Shown here: piece after piece, positions 26,505-36,212 of the stretch
Layout of the letters: each line of letters opens with the position of its first letter
Position numbering within the stretch: position 1 is the stretch's first letter
Assembly: GCF_000347635.1 (NCBI RefSeq)
Contig: NC_020514.1
Location: forward strand, 62,001 to 126,000
Direction: 5' to 3'
Length of the DNA stretch: 64,000 nucleotides
Origin: Paraglaciecola psychrophila 170
GTDB lineage: Bacteria; Pseudomonadota; Gammaproteobacteria; Enterobacterales; Alteromonadaceae
Made by a program: the position numbers and the translations under genes
The notes under the pieces: generated by a model
Databases searched by the model: none
The model's input: the letters and a program-made list of their open reading frames with translations, nothing else
What the model was told of the DNA's origin: nothing

Positions 26505-28115
26505 ATGACGGAATTTGGCGCCTTAAATTGGACTATATTAATAATATATATAGTTGCAAATCTATTATTAGGCCTGGTGATAGGAAAAAGAATTAAAACC
26601 GATAATGATTTTTATATCGGACAAAAAACCACACCTTGGTGGGCAATCGGCATTTCTGTGGTGGCCACTTACGTTAGCGCCATGACGTTTTTGGGTGCGC
26701 CGGCTTGGGCTTACAAAGATGGACTCAGTGTCATCGCTATTCACCTTAATTACCCATTAGTGATAATGATTGTCATTATCTTCTTTTTCCCCTTCTTTTA
26801 TAACTCAGGCGTCGCATCTATCTATGAGTATCAAGAAAAAAGATTTGGCAAACGTGCTAGGGCGTTAATTTCCTCTATTTGGTTGGTATCGCAAACCATG
26901 TCTTCTGCTGCTGTACTTTATGCAACTTCTGCGGTGTTGAGTTTCATCACTGGCGTCGATGTTATAGCCGCAATATTTATTGTTACCTTTATTGCACTGG
27001 CTTATACCGTTCTAGGCGGTATTACTGCTGTAATATGGACGGATGTAATCCAGTCAATCATTTTATTTGCTGGTGCAGGTATTATATTTTATGCACTGCT
27101 TAACGAAAGTAGTTTCTCAGTCATGGATTCACTCGCTCAACTTAAGTCTGAAGGTAAACTTAACCCACTGATCACTGATTGGGACTTCAATGCTACCACC
27201 ACAGTATGGAGTGGCATTATCGCCATGACGCTCTACCACACAACGGTTTATGGTACTAACCAGATGATGGTTCAAAGAACGTTAGCTGCAAAAAACATTG
27301 GCGATGCTAAAAAGTCCTATTTATTAATGGGTTTTGCTGCTTTCTTTATTTACTTATTTTTTATTATTCTTGGGGTACTGTTTTATAGTTATTATCAGGG
27401 TAAAACATTTGATAACGAAAACCTCATTATCCTAGAGTTTGCAGCTGAATATGGTATGCCTGGTTTAATGGGGCTAATAGCGGCAGCTGTGATGGCTGCA
27501 TCCATGTCGAGTCTTGACTCCGCTTTTAACTCATTATCGACGGTTACCACCATCGATTTCTATAAAAAGTATTTCAAAAAGGGAGCTCCTGAAGCTCATT
27601 ATCTGAAAGCATCTAGACTGTTCACACTGTTTTGGGCGCTACTGATCATCTTCCCTGCCATTATGTATCACCTACACAGTTCTGGCTCAATTTTAGAAGT
27701 GTTGAGTAAGGTAGGTTCCTACTTTGTAGGCGCTCAATTGGGTATGTTTGGGCTAGGGTTTTTCTCCAAACAAGCTACCGAAAACGGCTTGCTCGTGGGA
27801 ACTGCAGTTGGGTTTGTGGCTGTTGTAGCTGTCGCCATTGGAACTGATGTTGCGTGGCCTTGGTATTGTTTGATTGGTGCAGGTTTCAATGTGATTGTCA
27901 CTATTATTGCTAGTCGTATTATTGATGGTAAACAACATGAATTATCTGAATATACAGTCAAAGGTCAGCAATTAAAGTTTGCCAGAGAAGGATTGGCAGA
28001 AAAAGAAAACGGGTGGTATCGCATCCCGGGTAAAGTTGACCGTGTTAACTACTGGTTATTTGCATTCTTTATTTTGACCCTAATTTTCTTATGGTCTATT
28101 CAGTATATGGTTTAA
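26505..28115 (+). CDS. Sodium:solute symporter (SSS family)
   Basis: About 536 residues with roughly 13 hydrophobic segments. It starts WTILIIYIVANLLLGLVIGKR, followed by DFYIGQKTTPWWAIGISVVATYVSAMTFLG, the usual SSS sequence after the first helix, and later VLGGITAVIWTDVIQSIILF and MSSLDSAFNSLSTVTTIDFY. It brings a small organic solute into the cytosol with sodium. I chose ATG 26505, since TTG 26493 has no spacer after its AAGG. It heads a plus-strand unit with three NTF2-like genes, so it most likely imports their substrate or precursor. The perfect palindrome at 26425 lies upstream. Its solute is not known. Confidence 0.92.
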   Translation: MTEFGALNWTILIIYIVANLLLGLVIGKRIKTDNDFYIGQKTTPWWAIGISVVATYVSAMTFLGAPAWAYKDGLSVIAIHLNYPLVIMIVIIFFFPFFYNSGVASIYEYQEKRFGKRARALISSIWLVSQTMSSAAVLYATSAVLSFITGVDVIAAIFIVTFIALAYTVLGGITAVIWTDVIQSIILFAGAGIIFYALLNESSFSVMDSLAQLKSEGKLNPLITDWDFNATTTVWSGIIAMTLYHTTVYGTNQMMVQRTLAAKNIGDAKKSYLLMGFAAFFIYLFFIILGVLFYSYYQGKTFDNENLIILEFAAEYGMPGLMGLIAAAVMAASMSSLDSAFNSLSTVTTIDFYKKYFKKGAPEAHYLKASRLFTLFWALLIIFPAIMYHLHSSGSILEVLSKVGSYFVGAQLGMFGLGFFSKQATENGLLVGTAVGFVAVVAVAIGTDVAWPWYCLIGAGFNVIVTIIASRIIDGKQHELSEYTVKGQQLKFAREGLAEKENGWYRIPGKVDRVNYWLFAFFILTLIFLWSIQYMV

Positions 28116-28127
28116 CAACGGATTATT

Positions 28128-29087
28128 ATGTCAATTATAAGTCAATTTTATGATGCACTTGCGAACGATCTATCGCTAACTAACATAGTTAGCGAAGACG
28201 TAACTTTATACGCCAGCGAGCCGGTGAATGAACTTCACGGCATTGATGCCATAAAACAACAGTATTGGAAAATTTTATCGACGTCACTCTACAACATTGA
28301 ACGTAGGCCATTTATTGAGTTTGATAGCATTCACAATAATCATAAATGGATTGCCGCTACAGGTTATTTAATAGGTGATTTTGTTAATGACTTGCTTGGA
28401 ATACCTGCCACTAAAAAACCTGTCTATTTAAGATTTACAGAGCTGGTACAGCTGCAAAACGAAAAAATAGTCAATTATTATATCATCATAGATTTCTTAG
28501 ATGTTATGCACCAAGCTGGCGTTAACCCTTTGCGAAAAAGCCTGGGGCACGATGGTTTGATAATGCCGCCGACCACTATGGATGGATTAAATCCAATAGA
28601 GTCCTATGTTGAACAAAGCCAACAATCAGAGCAACTGGTGTTATCTATGCTCGAAGAACTAGGTCGTTTTGACGGTCAATCTTTGGCTAGTATGCAGCTA
28701 GAAAATTTCTGGCATCCAGCCTTCATGTGGTATGGGCCCGCGGGCATAGGCATGACCAGAGGTATTAGTGACTTTCGAAAAAATCATCAAGGCCCCTTTG
28801 TTTTTAGTTTTCCCGACAGAGTTGTTGACCACAAAGCTGCAATCATCAAAAAAGGAAACTATGTTTCAACCGGTGGCTGGCCACATATGCATGGCTCACA
28901 TTTAGCTGGAGGCTGGCTTGGCTTGCCTCCTTCAGGGATAAAACTTGAGCTTAGAGTGATTGATATTTGGCGCAGAGAAAATAACCTCTTAAAAGAAAAT
29001 TGGGTTGGAATTGACATCATTCATATGTGCAAACAAATGGGCTTAGATGTTTTTGCAATGATGAAAGATGCATACCACCTTAGATGA
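28128..29087 (+). CDS. Two-domain NTF2/SnoaL-like protein C
   Basis: 319 residues with two NTF2/SnoaL-like domains. It shares WYGPAGIGMTRGISDFRK, GGWLGLPPSG and LLKENWVGIDII with proteins A and B. It begins 12 bases after the symporter stop, so both are in one operon. No signal peptide is seen, so it is probably cytosolic and would act on the imported compound. The second domain carries several aromatic and His residues (GGWPHMHGSH) that could form an active pocket. The family's range is wide (ester cyclases, isomerases, dehydratases), so only the fold can be stated. Confidence 0.8.
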   Translation: MSIISQFYDALANDLSLTNIVSEDVTLYASEPVNELHGIDAIKQQYWKILSTSLYNIERRPFIEFDSIHNNHKWIAATGYLIGDFVNDLLGIPATKKPVYLRFTELVQLQNEKIVNYYIIIDFLDVMHQAGVNPLRKSLGHDGLIMPPTTMDGLNPIESYVEQSQQSEQLVLSMLEELGRFDGQSLASMQLENFWHPAFMWYGPAGIGMTRGISDFRKNHQGPFVFSFPDRVVDHKAAIIKKGNYVSTGGWPHMHGSHLAGGWLGLPPSGIKLELRVIDIWRRENNLLKENWVGIDIIHMCKQMGLDVFAMMKDAYHLR

Positions 29088-29156
29088 GTATCTTTACGCG
29101 AATAGATAGAATGTCAGATCCATCATCAACGGTAATTATTTATAAACGGTGTAACC

Positions 29157-30257
29157 ATGCAACAAGATAATGTCACTCAAGTATATTGGAAAGATTTACC
29201 AGAACTATTGTCACCTCAGGGTAAGCCAAGCCAATCATTAAAGAACTTTGATTCAGAGTTTATTGATATTGTGGATTATATTATTCGCATTACTCACCGT
29301 ATTTGGGAACAGAAAAACATAGCGCTGTGTAATAATTATTATGCTGAATATTGTCCTGTACACACGTTAGGTGGCTATTCAGATGATGTTGCCACTGTAA
29401 TAAAAAATACATTATTAACTTTAGCAGCATTCCCTGATCGTACGTTAATTGGTGAAAACGTGGTATGGCGAGACCTAGGCGAAAATAATGGCTATTACTC
29501 GTCACACCGTATCACAAGCATAATGACCAATAAAAATCCGTCTGAGTTTGGTGCCGCAACGGGTAAAACGGGTCGTGTTACAACCATCGCAGATTGTGTG
29601 TGTTACGAAAATAAGATTGTTTATGAATGGTTGATGCGAGATAACAGTTTTTTAGTGAAACAGTTAGGCATCAGCCTTATTGATGCGGCAACACATTTTG
29701 CTAACTTGCCTACAAACGATAGTTTTGAAGTATGGCGCGCACAAGAAATCACCCGTATCAAAGCTGGACAAGCAACGTTTCATCAGTGGCATACACCATT
29801 AGATGACAGTAGTGAAAAATTTGCCAAGCTTTGGGTAAACACACTTTTTAATAAAAAAGCCTTTGGTGAAGTAAAAGGTTTTTACCATAAGAATGCTAAA
29901 TTGCAATGGCCAGGTGGCATCGAAGCTGTAGGTATTCCTGGTATCAGAGGTGTCTTTATTCAGTGGCTAGCACAAAGCCCTGAAGCGTCAGCAACATGTG
30001 ACCATATTAGTGTTACTCCATTTGAAGATGACGCTACTGATATTGCAATTCGTTGGTCAGTGGCCGGAATATTTACCCCTAAAAATGAGCTCTTTTCAAA
30101 ATACACAGGGCAATGCTTTTTTGTTATGGCAGCGACTCACTTACGAATAGTTAACGGTAAAATTAGCGAAGAATGGACAGTGTTTGATGAAGTTGCAGCT
30201 TATGCAAACATGATCAGAGATTACAACAACAGCGATGCAAAGCAGGGGATTGAATAA
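29157..30257 (+). CDS. Two-domain NTF2/SnoaL-like protein D
   Basis: 366 residues with two NTF2/SnoaL-like halves. The first half has ALCNNYYAEYCPVHTLGGY and the second KLWVNTLFNKKAFGEVKGFY and ISEEWTVFDEVA. The sequence differs from proteins A-C and lacks the WYGPxGIG motif, so it represents a second subfamily. It starts 70 bases after protein C and is joined to protein E by TAATG, implying translational coupling. No membrane segment or signal is seen. It may form a heteromer with protein E. The reaction is unknown. Confidence 0.75.
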   Translation: MQQDNVTQVYWKDLPELLSPQGKPSQSLKNFDSEFIDIVDYIIRITHRIWEQKNIALCNNYYAEYCPVHTLGGYSDDVATVIKNTLLTLAAFPDRTLIGENVVWRDLGENNGYYSSHRITSIMTNKNPSEFGAATGKTGRVTTIADCVCYENKIVYEWLMRDNSFLVKQLGISLIDAATHFANLPTNDSFEVWRAQEITRIKAGQATFHQWHTPLDDSSEKFAKLWVNTLFNKKAFGEVKGFYHKNAKLQWPGGIEAVGIPGIRGVFIQWLAQSPEASATCDHISVTPFEDDATDIAIRWSVAGIFTPKNELFSKYTGQCFFVMAATHLRIVNGKISEEWTVFDEVAAYANMIRDYNNSDAKQGIE

Positions 30258-31102
30258 TGTTAGATATGCTTATTAAAACATTCACTCAAGGCGATGTTGC
30301 CTGTTACAAATCAAGTTTGTTGCACTCTTCATTCTGGTCCCAACACAATACTAAAATGTTTGGAGAAGATAAACTGACTTCTGTACCATTAACTTGGTTA
30401 ATGTCTGCAGGCCGTTGCCAAGTGTTGCAAAGCCTAGTCGTACGGCAAGCAAACATCTCAGTCATACACTTAAAACTAAAAATACAACAGCACGACTTAC
30501 CAATAAATTATACATTTTGGCTGCACAATAATGGCGAAGTCATAAAGTCTGTATATGCCATAGTTGATACCTTGCAATTATCTATTGCCAAAAACACCCA
30601 TGTAGATGAAATAACGTTAACTTTACCGGAGCCCGATCCATTGGTGATCCCTGATTATGATCAACAAGATAATTTACAGGGAGAATTTGCTACACCTTCT
30701 TGTCTTATTACTAAGCCGTGTTCACTCAATGTTTTATTAGACTCTTGGTGGACGATTTGGAGTAGCTCACAACTATCAAATATTGATGACGTTTATACAG
30801 AAAAATTTGATGTTTCATTACCTGGAGTCTTTCAACAAAAAAGTAGCAGTGACATGTTTGAGTTTGTGTTGTCCATAAAGTCAAAATTGACGCGTGTATT
30901 TTGTCAATTAGAAGATGTGGTTATTGAGGGTAACAACGCAGCAATAAAATGGTTTATTGACGCTGATGAATTTGGGCAAAAAATCAGACTGCCACTCATG
31001 ACCATATTGAAAACGAATGGTGAGCAGATTACATCTGAAATAACCACTTGTGACATTTTAGCCTTCAATAAACGTCATCAACATTCAAAACTTTTTGAGT
31101 AA
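30257..31102 (+). CDS. NTF2-like protein E
   Basis: 281 residues with weak NTF2-like character: LLHSSFWSQHNTKMFGEDKL at the N-terminus and NAAIKWFIDADEFGQKIRLP near the C-terminus. The domain order looks like that of D, with poorer motifs. Its ATG overlaps the stop of D (TAATG), so the two are made together. It is the last gene of the symporter operon. Of the five NTF2-like proteins it is the hardest to recognise and could be a non-catalytic partner of D. Confidence 0.6.
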   Translation: MLDMLIKTFTQGDVACYKSSLLHSSFWSQHNTKMFGEDKLTSVPLTWLMSAGRCQVLQSLVVRQANISVIHLKLKIQQHDLPINYTFWLHNNGEVIKSVYAIVDTLQLSIAKNTHVDEITLTLPEPDPLVIPDYDQQDNLQGEFATPSCLITKPCSLNVLLDSWWTIWSSSQLSNIDDVYTEKFDVSLPGVFQQKSSSDMFEFVLSIKSKLTRVFCQLEDVVIEGNNAAIKWFIDADEFGQKIRLPLMTILKTNGEQITSEITTCDILAFNKRHQHSKLFE

Positions 31103-31359
31103 AACCTATTGAAAGATTGGTTATTTGTCATTTTTAAAAAAACGACACCGAAGGACAATTTATATGGTCTTTTGAACTAGAAATAACGATTTGTTGTGGC
31201 AGATAAGTTAAATAAACTTAATATCAAATCTTAGTGTTACTGTTCTTAAAGTGTAAAATTTTTTTTCCACTTGTGTACAAGTTTATGCACTAAAAATTAT
31301 CATTCATCATATTGAGTATATATGATTCATTTATTTCCATCCCATTCATAGGATTATCC

Positions 31360-32553
31360 ATGAAAAATGACTTTTATATACGTTTAGCTCAGCAAATTGA
31401 AGACACTAAGGCACAAGGGCTGTTCAAAAATGAACGCATTATTACGTCAAGTCAACAAGCTGATATTGAAGTTGATCATAACCAAAAAGTACTTAACTTT
31501 TGTGCCAATAATTATTTGGGGTTAGCTAATCATCCAGAATTAATAAAGGCTGCAAAATCTGGTTTAGACAGCTACGGATTTGGTGTGGCTTCGGTGCGTT
31601 TTATTTGTGGTACGCAAGATATTCATAAGCAGTTAGAAGCTACTATTAGTGAATTTTTAGGCACACAAGAGACCATACTTTATCCTTCTTGTTTTGATGC
31701 CAATGGCGGTTTATTCGAAACCATCTTAGATGCTGAAGATGCCATTATTTCGGATTCGCTAAACCACGCAAGCATCATAGATGGTGTGAGATTATCTAAG
31801 TGTAAGCGCTATCGTTACGCCAATAACGATATGCAAGCCTTAGAAGCACAGCTTATTCAAGCTGACGCGGATGGCGCACGCACTAAGCTGATTGCAACTG
31901 ATGGCGTGTTCTCTATGGATGGTGTCATTGCAGACTTAGCAGCAATTTGTGACCTGGCTGACAAATATCAGGCTTTGGTTATGGTTGACGACTGTCATGC
32001 AACTGGGTTTGTTGGTAAAAATGGTCGAGGTAGCCATGAATATTGTGATGTGATGGGACGAGTTGATATTTTAACCGGTACTCTGGGAAAAGCGTTAGGC
32101 GGTGCTTCTGGCGGGTATACTTCAGGCAAAAAAGAAGTCGTTAGTTGGTTACGTCAACGTTCGCGTCCGTATTTATTTTCAAATTCTGTGGCACCGCCTA
32201 TTGTTGCCGCATCTTTAAAAGTGTTTGAAATGATGGAGCATGGAGATGCATTGCGTAAACAGTTAACTGCCAACGCTGCTCATTTTCGCCAGAGAATGTC
32301 AGACGCAGGTTTTACGCTTTCTGGCAAAGATCATGCAATTATTCCTGTGATGTTAGGTGACGCGCAGTTAGCCAGTGATATGGCGGATAAGATGCTCCAA
32401 AAAGGCGTTTATGTAGTTGGCTTTTCTTTTCCTGTTGTTCCCAAAGGGCAGGCGCGTATACGTACTCAGATGTCTGCTGCCCATAGTCTAGAACAAATTG
32501 ACTTAGCTGTGGATGCCTTTATTGAAGTTGGCAAAGAATTGGGGGTGATTTAA
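31360..32553 (+). CDS. kbl: Glycine C-acetyltransferase (2-amino-3-ketobutyrate CoA ligase)
   Basis: About 397 residues, the usual size. It has [52 protein letters not shown] and the pyridoxal-phosphate lysine in [10 protein letters not shown]. The enzyme joins with threonine dehydrogenase to split threonine into glycine and acetyl-CoA. I chose ATG 31360 because AGGATT precedes it; an earlier in-frame start would add residues without a site. The stop overlaps the tdh start (TAATG), so the two genes are coupled, as in Escherichia coli. Confidence 0.97.
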   Translation: MKNDFYIRLAQQIEDTKAQGLFKNERIITSSQQADIEVDHNQKVLNFCANNYLGLANHPELIKAAKSGLDSYGFGVASVRFICGTQDIHKQLEATISEFLGTQETILYPSCFDANGGLFETILDAEDAIISDSLNHASIIDGVRLSKCKRYRYANNDMQALEAQLIQADADGARTKLIATDGVFSMDGVIADLAAICDLADKYQALVMVDDCHATGFVGKNGRGSHEYCDVMGRVDILTGTLGKALGGASGGYTSGKKEVVSWLRQRSRPYLFSNSVAPPIVAASLKVFEMMEHGDALRKQLTANAAHFRQRMSDAGFTLSGKDHAIIPVMLGDAQLASDMADKMLQKGVYVVGFSFPVVPKGQARIRTQMSAAHSLEQIDLAVDAFIEVGKELGVI

Positions 32554-33579
32554 TGAAAGCTCTAGCCAAATTACATTCAAAAAAAGGTATTTGGATGACC
32601 GAATGTGAGAAGCCCACCGTTGGTCACAATGATTTATTAATTAAAATTCATAAAACCGCAATTTGTGGTACTGATATGCATATCTACCAATGGGATGAAT
32701 GGGCACAAAAAAACTATCCCAGTACCAATGGTCGTTGGCCATGAATACGTAGGTGAAGTGGTTGATATGGGTCAAGAAGTGCGCGGGTTTGCAGTTGGAG
32801 ATAGAGTGTCTGGTGAAGGGCATATTACCTGTGGTCACTGCCGAAATTGCCGTGCAGGTCGTCGCCATCTTTGCAGAAATACCACCGGAGTGGGGGTAAA
32901 CAGGCAAGGTGCATTTGCTGAGTACTTAGCTATACCAGCGTTTAACGCTTTTAAAATACCCCATAATATATCCAGCGATTTAGCCGCTATTTTTGACCCT
33001 TTTGGCAACGCAGTTCACACTGCCTTGTCTTTTGATTTGGTTGGCGAGGATGTATTGATAACAGGTGCCGGCCCTATTGGTATCATGGCTGCAGCTGTCG
33101 CGCGTCATGTGGGTGCAAGAAATGTAGTGATTACTGATATAAACGAATATCGCTTAGACTTAGCCACTAAAATGGGCGCTACTCGAGCAGTAAATGTATC
33201 AAATACTCAGTTGAAAGATGTGATGAATGACTTGGGTATGACTGAAGGTTTTGATGTTGGTCTTGAGATGTCCGGAGTGCCAGCAGCATTGCGTGATATG
33301 CTCGACAAAATGAATAATGGTGGCAAAATAGCGATGTTAGGCATCCCAGCTAGCGATGTTGCGATAGACTGGAATCAAGTGATATTCAAAGGCCTGATGA
33401 TAAAAGGCATTTATGGTCGTGAAATGTTTGAAACATGGTATAAAATGGCTAGCTTGATCCAAGGTGGTTTAAATTTAAAACCTATGGTTACGCATCAATT
33501 CGCTATTGATGACTTTCAACAAGGTTTTGATGTGATGGGGTCCGGCCAATCTGGTAAGGTGATCCTAAATTGGCTGTAG
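32553..33579 (+). CDS. tdh: L-threonine 3-dehydrogenase (frame broken at 32707-32713)
   Basis: A zinc-containing medium-chain dehydrogenase that oxidises threonine to 2-amino-3-ketobutyrate, the substrate of Kbl. It has [17 protein letters not shown] with the catalytic zinc cysteine, GHEYVGEVV, the structural zinc segment [15 protein letters not shown], and [12 protein letters not shown] for NAD binding. The frame shifts at an A7 run (32707-32713). Removing one A gives [14 protein letters not shown], the sequence expected for the family, and a protein of about 341 residues. The extra base is probably a sequencing error. It is coupled to kbl at its start. Confidence 0.95.
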
Positions 33580-33845
33580 TGGTAACCTGAACTCGAGATA
33601 AGCAGCGCCGCTCAACACCGCTATTTTAGCGCCTATCTTCGCTTCAATTTCTAGTAATAGCGGACTATTACGTACGAAACCGAGCCTCGATAATCACTAA
33701 GATTTCGATGTTGAGTCACACTTGGGTATTTTAACATCGTGAATGTTATGTAACAGATTGAATTTATGATAATTTAATTGATTACTTTCGACACTCATTA
33801 TCCGGAGTGTAGGTTAACAATAAATTTTTGAGGGGAGTAACCTAG

Positions 33846-34175
33846 ATGGAGCAATTTGCCCATATATCTGTGCAACAGGCACAACAAAAACAGTCTGAAG
33901 GTACCGTACGATTCGTCGATATTCGCGACGACTCTGCTTTTGAAGCTGGGCATATCAAGGATTCTACACATTTAACCAATGGTTCGTTACATAGTTTTAT
34001 GGCTGATGTGGAATTTGATACACCCGTCATAGTGTGTTGTTATCATGGTATTAGTAGCCAACAAGCAGCACAGTTTTTAATTCACCAAGGTTTTGAAGAG
34101 GTATATAGTCTGGACGGTGGATTTGAGGCGTGGCGCAAAGACCAGCCTTTTGAAATTTCACACCCAGCTATTTGA
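33846..34175 (+). CDS. glpE: Thiosulfate sulfurtransferase GlpE
   Basis: 109 residues, a single rhodanese domain of the GlpE size. The active-site loop reads [12 protein letters not shown], with the second cysteine as the usual persulfide carrier, and the opening [15 protein letters not shown] is the CDC25/rhodanese motif. It transfers sulfur from thiosulfate to a thiol acceptor in the cytosol. It lies 24 bases before glpG, the order found in enteric bacteria, although glpD and glpR are not here. GGGGAG precedes the ATG. Confidence 0.93.
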   Translation: MEQFAHISVQQAQQKQSEGTVRFVDIRDDSAFEAGHIKDSTHLTNGSLHSFMADVEFDTPVIVCCYHGISSQQAAQFLIHQGFEEVYSLDGGFEAWRKDQPFEISHPAI

Positions 34176-34199
34176 AATGTTATAGGAAGTATAATACGT

Positions 34200-35060
34200 T
34201 TGTCTACCCCGCTTAAGTTAGTCGCTTTTTCTAAAGAGCAGCCGGCAAGATTACTCACTATTTATCTTATAAATCAAGGTATTAATGTTGAGTACCAACA
34301 TTCAGGTAATGATTATGCGCATTCGGTGATGCTGTTAGAGTTGTCTGATCAAATCCAAGCTAAAAAAATAGCAGAAGAATTTGTGCTCAATCCGAATGAC
34401 GTAAAGTACCAGACGGCTGCATGGCAATCAGGTGAAACGGTTAACCTAACGCCGGTTAAATCTTTTTCTGCAGCTAAAGCCCTCTATGATCTAAAGCAAG
34501 CACCTTTTACATCAAGTATATTGGCAATTTGTTTAGTTATTTATTTGTTGGCAATGATAGGCATTTCAGGCCCTTATTTTTGGTTAAAAATTCAGCCTAT
34601 TGCGATACTGATAGATTCGGGACAGTGGTGGCGATTATTGGGACCTGCACTGATCCACTTCTCAGTCCTGCACATTGCATTTAATATGCTGTGGTGGTGG
34701 TCACTAGGTAAACAGATAGAGACAACCTTTGGTATCAATAGTTTGCTGATGCTTTTTGTATTTTCGGCTATTGTGTCTAATGCTTCTCAGTTGTTGGTCA
34801 GTGGCCCTAATTTCGGTGGCCTTTCTGGTGTCGTGTATGCGTTAGTGGGCTGTGTTTGGTGGTTGGGCTGGTTAAAACCAAGCTGGGGATTATCGTTGCC
34901 TAAACCCATCATTGGCTTTTTATTGGTTTGGTTAGTGGTAGGTTATCTGGATATTCTACCCGTGAATATGGCAAATACTGCGCACACAGTGGGACTAATT
35001 TGTGGATGTGTATTTGCGTGGTTTTTGGTTACCAGAGCAAAAAGTGTTAGCACCCAATAG
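34200..35060 (+). CDS. glpG: Rhomboid protease GlpG
   Basis: 286 residues. An N-terminal soluble domain of about 95 residues precedes six or so membrane helices. The protease motifs are present: HFSVLHIAFNMLWWW (His and Asn of the second helix), the nucleophile GLSGVVYALVG and the histidine in ANTAHTVGLICG. GlpG cuts membrane proteins within the bilayer. It starts at TTG 34200, 24 bases after glpE. It converges with the FliL-like gene, nine bases apart. Confidence 0.93.
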   Translation: MSTPLKLVAFSKEQPARLLTIYLINQGINVEYQHSGNDYAHSVMLLELSDQIQAKKIAEEFVLNPNDVKYQTAAWQSGETVNLTPVKSFSAAKALYDLKQAPFTSSILAICLVIYLLAMIGISGPYFWLKIQPIAILIDSGQWWRLLGPALIHFSVLHIAFNMLWWWSLGKQIETTFGINSLLMLFVFSAIVSNASQLLVSGPNFGGLSGVVYALVGCVWWLGWLKPSWGLSLPKPIIGFLLVWLVVGYLDILPVNMANTAHTVGLICGCVFAWFLVTRAKSVSTQ

Positions 35061-35068
35061 GCTGAGAT

Positions 35069-35485
35069 TTAGCTCTGGAAATAAAGATACTTTGTAAATA
35101 TGACATCCTTTATCATTTTAGAGCCCGTTTCTTTGAGCATTAACTCTTGGAGTTTTTCTAAGCAGCTACGCCTAATATCCTCGCGACCAGTCAGCGATTT
35201 AACTTTTTCTTCTGGCTGGCTACCAAACACCTCAATAGTTGCCGCTCTCATTAGTGGGGAGTGATGTTCTGCGGCTTCAAGAAAGTCTGGGTCTTCTAAC
35301 ATCAATTCTATTGACACCCTGACAAAACCTAACTTTCTTGCGCTAGAGCCTAAATAGTTGGTTACTATCTCTGGCTCGAGACTGAAATAAGCATAGCTTT
35401 TTCTGACCACTTCTTGTCCGTTTACCACACTTTGATAACTTAAAAGGGTCAGTAAACTAACAAGTAGGCATATAGTTTTTTTCAT
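35069..35485 (-). CDS. FliL-like flagellar basal-body-associated protein
   Basis: 138 residues. An N-terminal hydrophobic segment (ICLLVSLLTLLSYQSVVNGQ) is followed by a domain like the C-terminal half of FliL: YFSLEPEIVTNYLG, LGFVRVSIELMLED, HHSPLMRAATIEVFGSQ, EDIRRSCLEKLQELM and DVIFTKYLYFQ. FliL binds the flagellar motor stator, while this separate paralogue lies outside any flagellar cluster, as is common in Alteromonas and Shewanella near ubiC. It could be a stator-associated accessory or have another role at the membrane. Whether it is anchored or cleaved is unclear. Confidence 0.82.
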   Translation of the reverse strand: MKKTICLLVSLLTLLSYQSVVNGQEVVRKSYAYFSLEPEIVTNYLGSSARKLGFVRVSIELMLEDPDFLEAAEHHSPLMRAATIEVFGSQPEEKVKSLTGREDIRRSCLEKLQELMLKETGSKMIKDVIFTKYLYFQS

Positions 35486-35639
35486 CGTTATTTTCTTTTG
35501 TTAGTTATCATTACACTGGTACTAAGCTTAACAACTTTTGCTAGGCTAACAAAACTAAATTAGTTAGAGCGGTATTTAACTTTAGTCTAAGTCATGCACT
35601 TGTTATTATTCATCTTCGCTACTCAAAAACGTTATAAAA

Positions 35640-36206
35640 TTGAATTTATCTTATACTTTTCCGGTCGGTATTCCATCACAATGGGCTGAACCTAAGTTGT
35701 TTACTATACCAAGTCCATGTTTAAAAAATTGGTTATTAGACACAGGATCGTTAACCGAAAGGCTTCAATCGCAATGTACGTCATTCCATCTGACTCTAGT
35801 AGGTCAACGGCAGGCGCAGATAACTCTTGAAGAATTTCGACGAGTCTCGGCCCCCAACCAAGAATTAAATTTAGAGGAATGGCAAGTCAGAGAAGTGTTA
35901 TTGTGGGGTGATAATCAACCTTGGGTCTTTGCTCGTTCAATTCTTCCACAAAGATTATGCGAAAGTGATTTTGTTAATCTCAATACTAAACCTTTGGGTC
36001 AATTGATTTTTAATGATGAACGATTTAAACGAATGCCATTTGAATTAACTCATATGTCTCCAAGTAAAGATTTTCTAGAAAAATTACACATAGAATCTGA
36101 GATGAAATTGTGGGGACGCCGCTCGGCATTCACCTTTGAGGATCTGCAAATGACAGTCAGTGAGGTGTTTTTACCTAATTCACCAGCTTATCAAGAGATG
36201 AAATAG
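35640..36206 (+). CDS. ubiC: Chorismate pyruvate-lyase
   Basis: 188 residues, the family length. The sequence has LLDTGSLTERLQSQC, EWQVREVLLWGDNQPWVFARSILP and KPLGQLIFND, matching UbiC. The enzyme removes pyruvate from chorismate to make 4-hydroxybenzoate, the first step of ubiquinone synthesis. The first in-frame start is TTG 35640, and no ATG is available nearby. The next gene, six bases on, is ubiA, which uses the product. Confidence 0.95.
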   Translation: MNLSYTFPVGIPSQWAEPKLFTIPSPCLKNWLLDTGSLTERLQSQCTSFHLTLVGQRQAQITLEEFRRVSAPNQELNLEEWQVREVLLWGDNQPWVFARSILPQRLCESDFVNLNTKPLGQLIFNDERFKRMPFELTHMSPSKDFLEKLHIESEMKLWGRRSAFTFEDLQMTVSEVFLPNSPAYQEMK

Positions 36207-36212
36207 ATCAAT

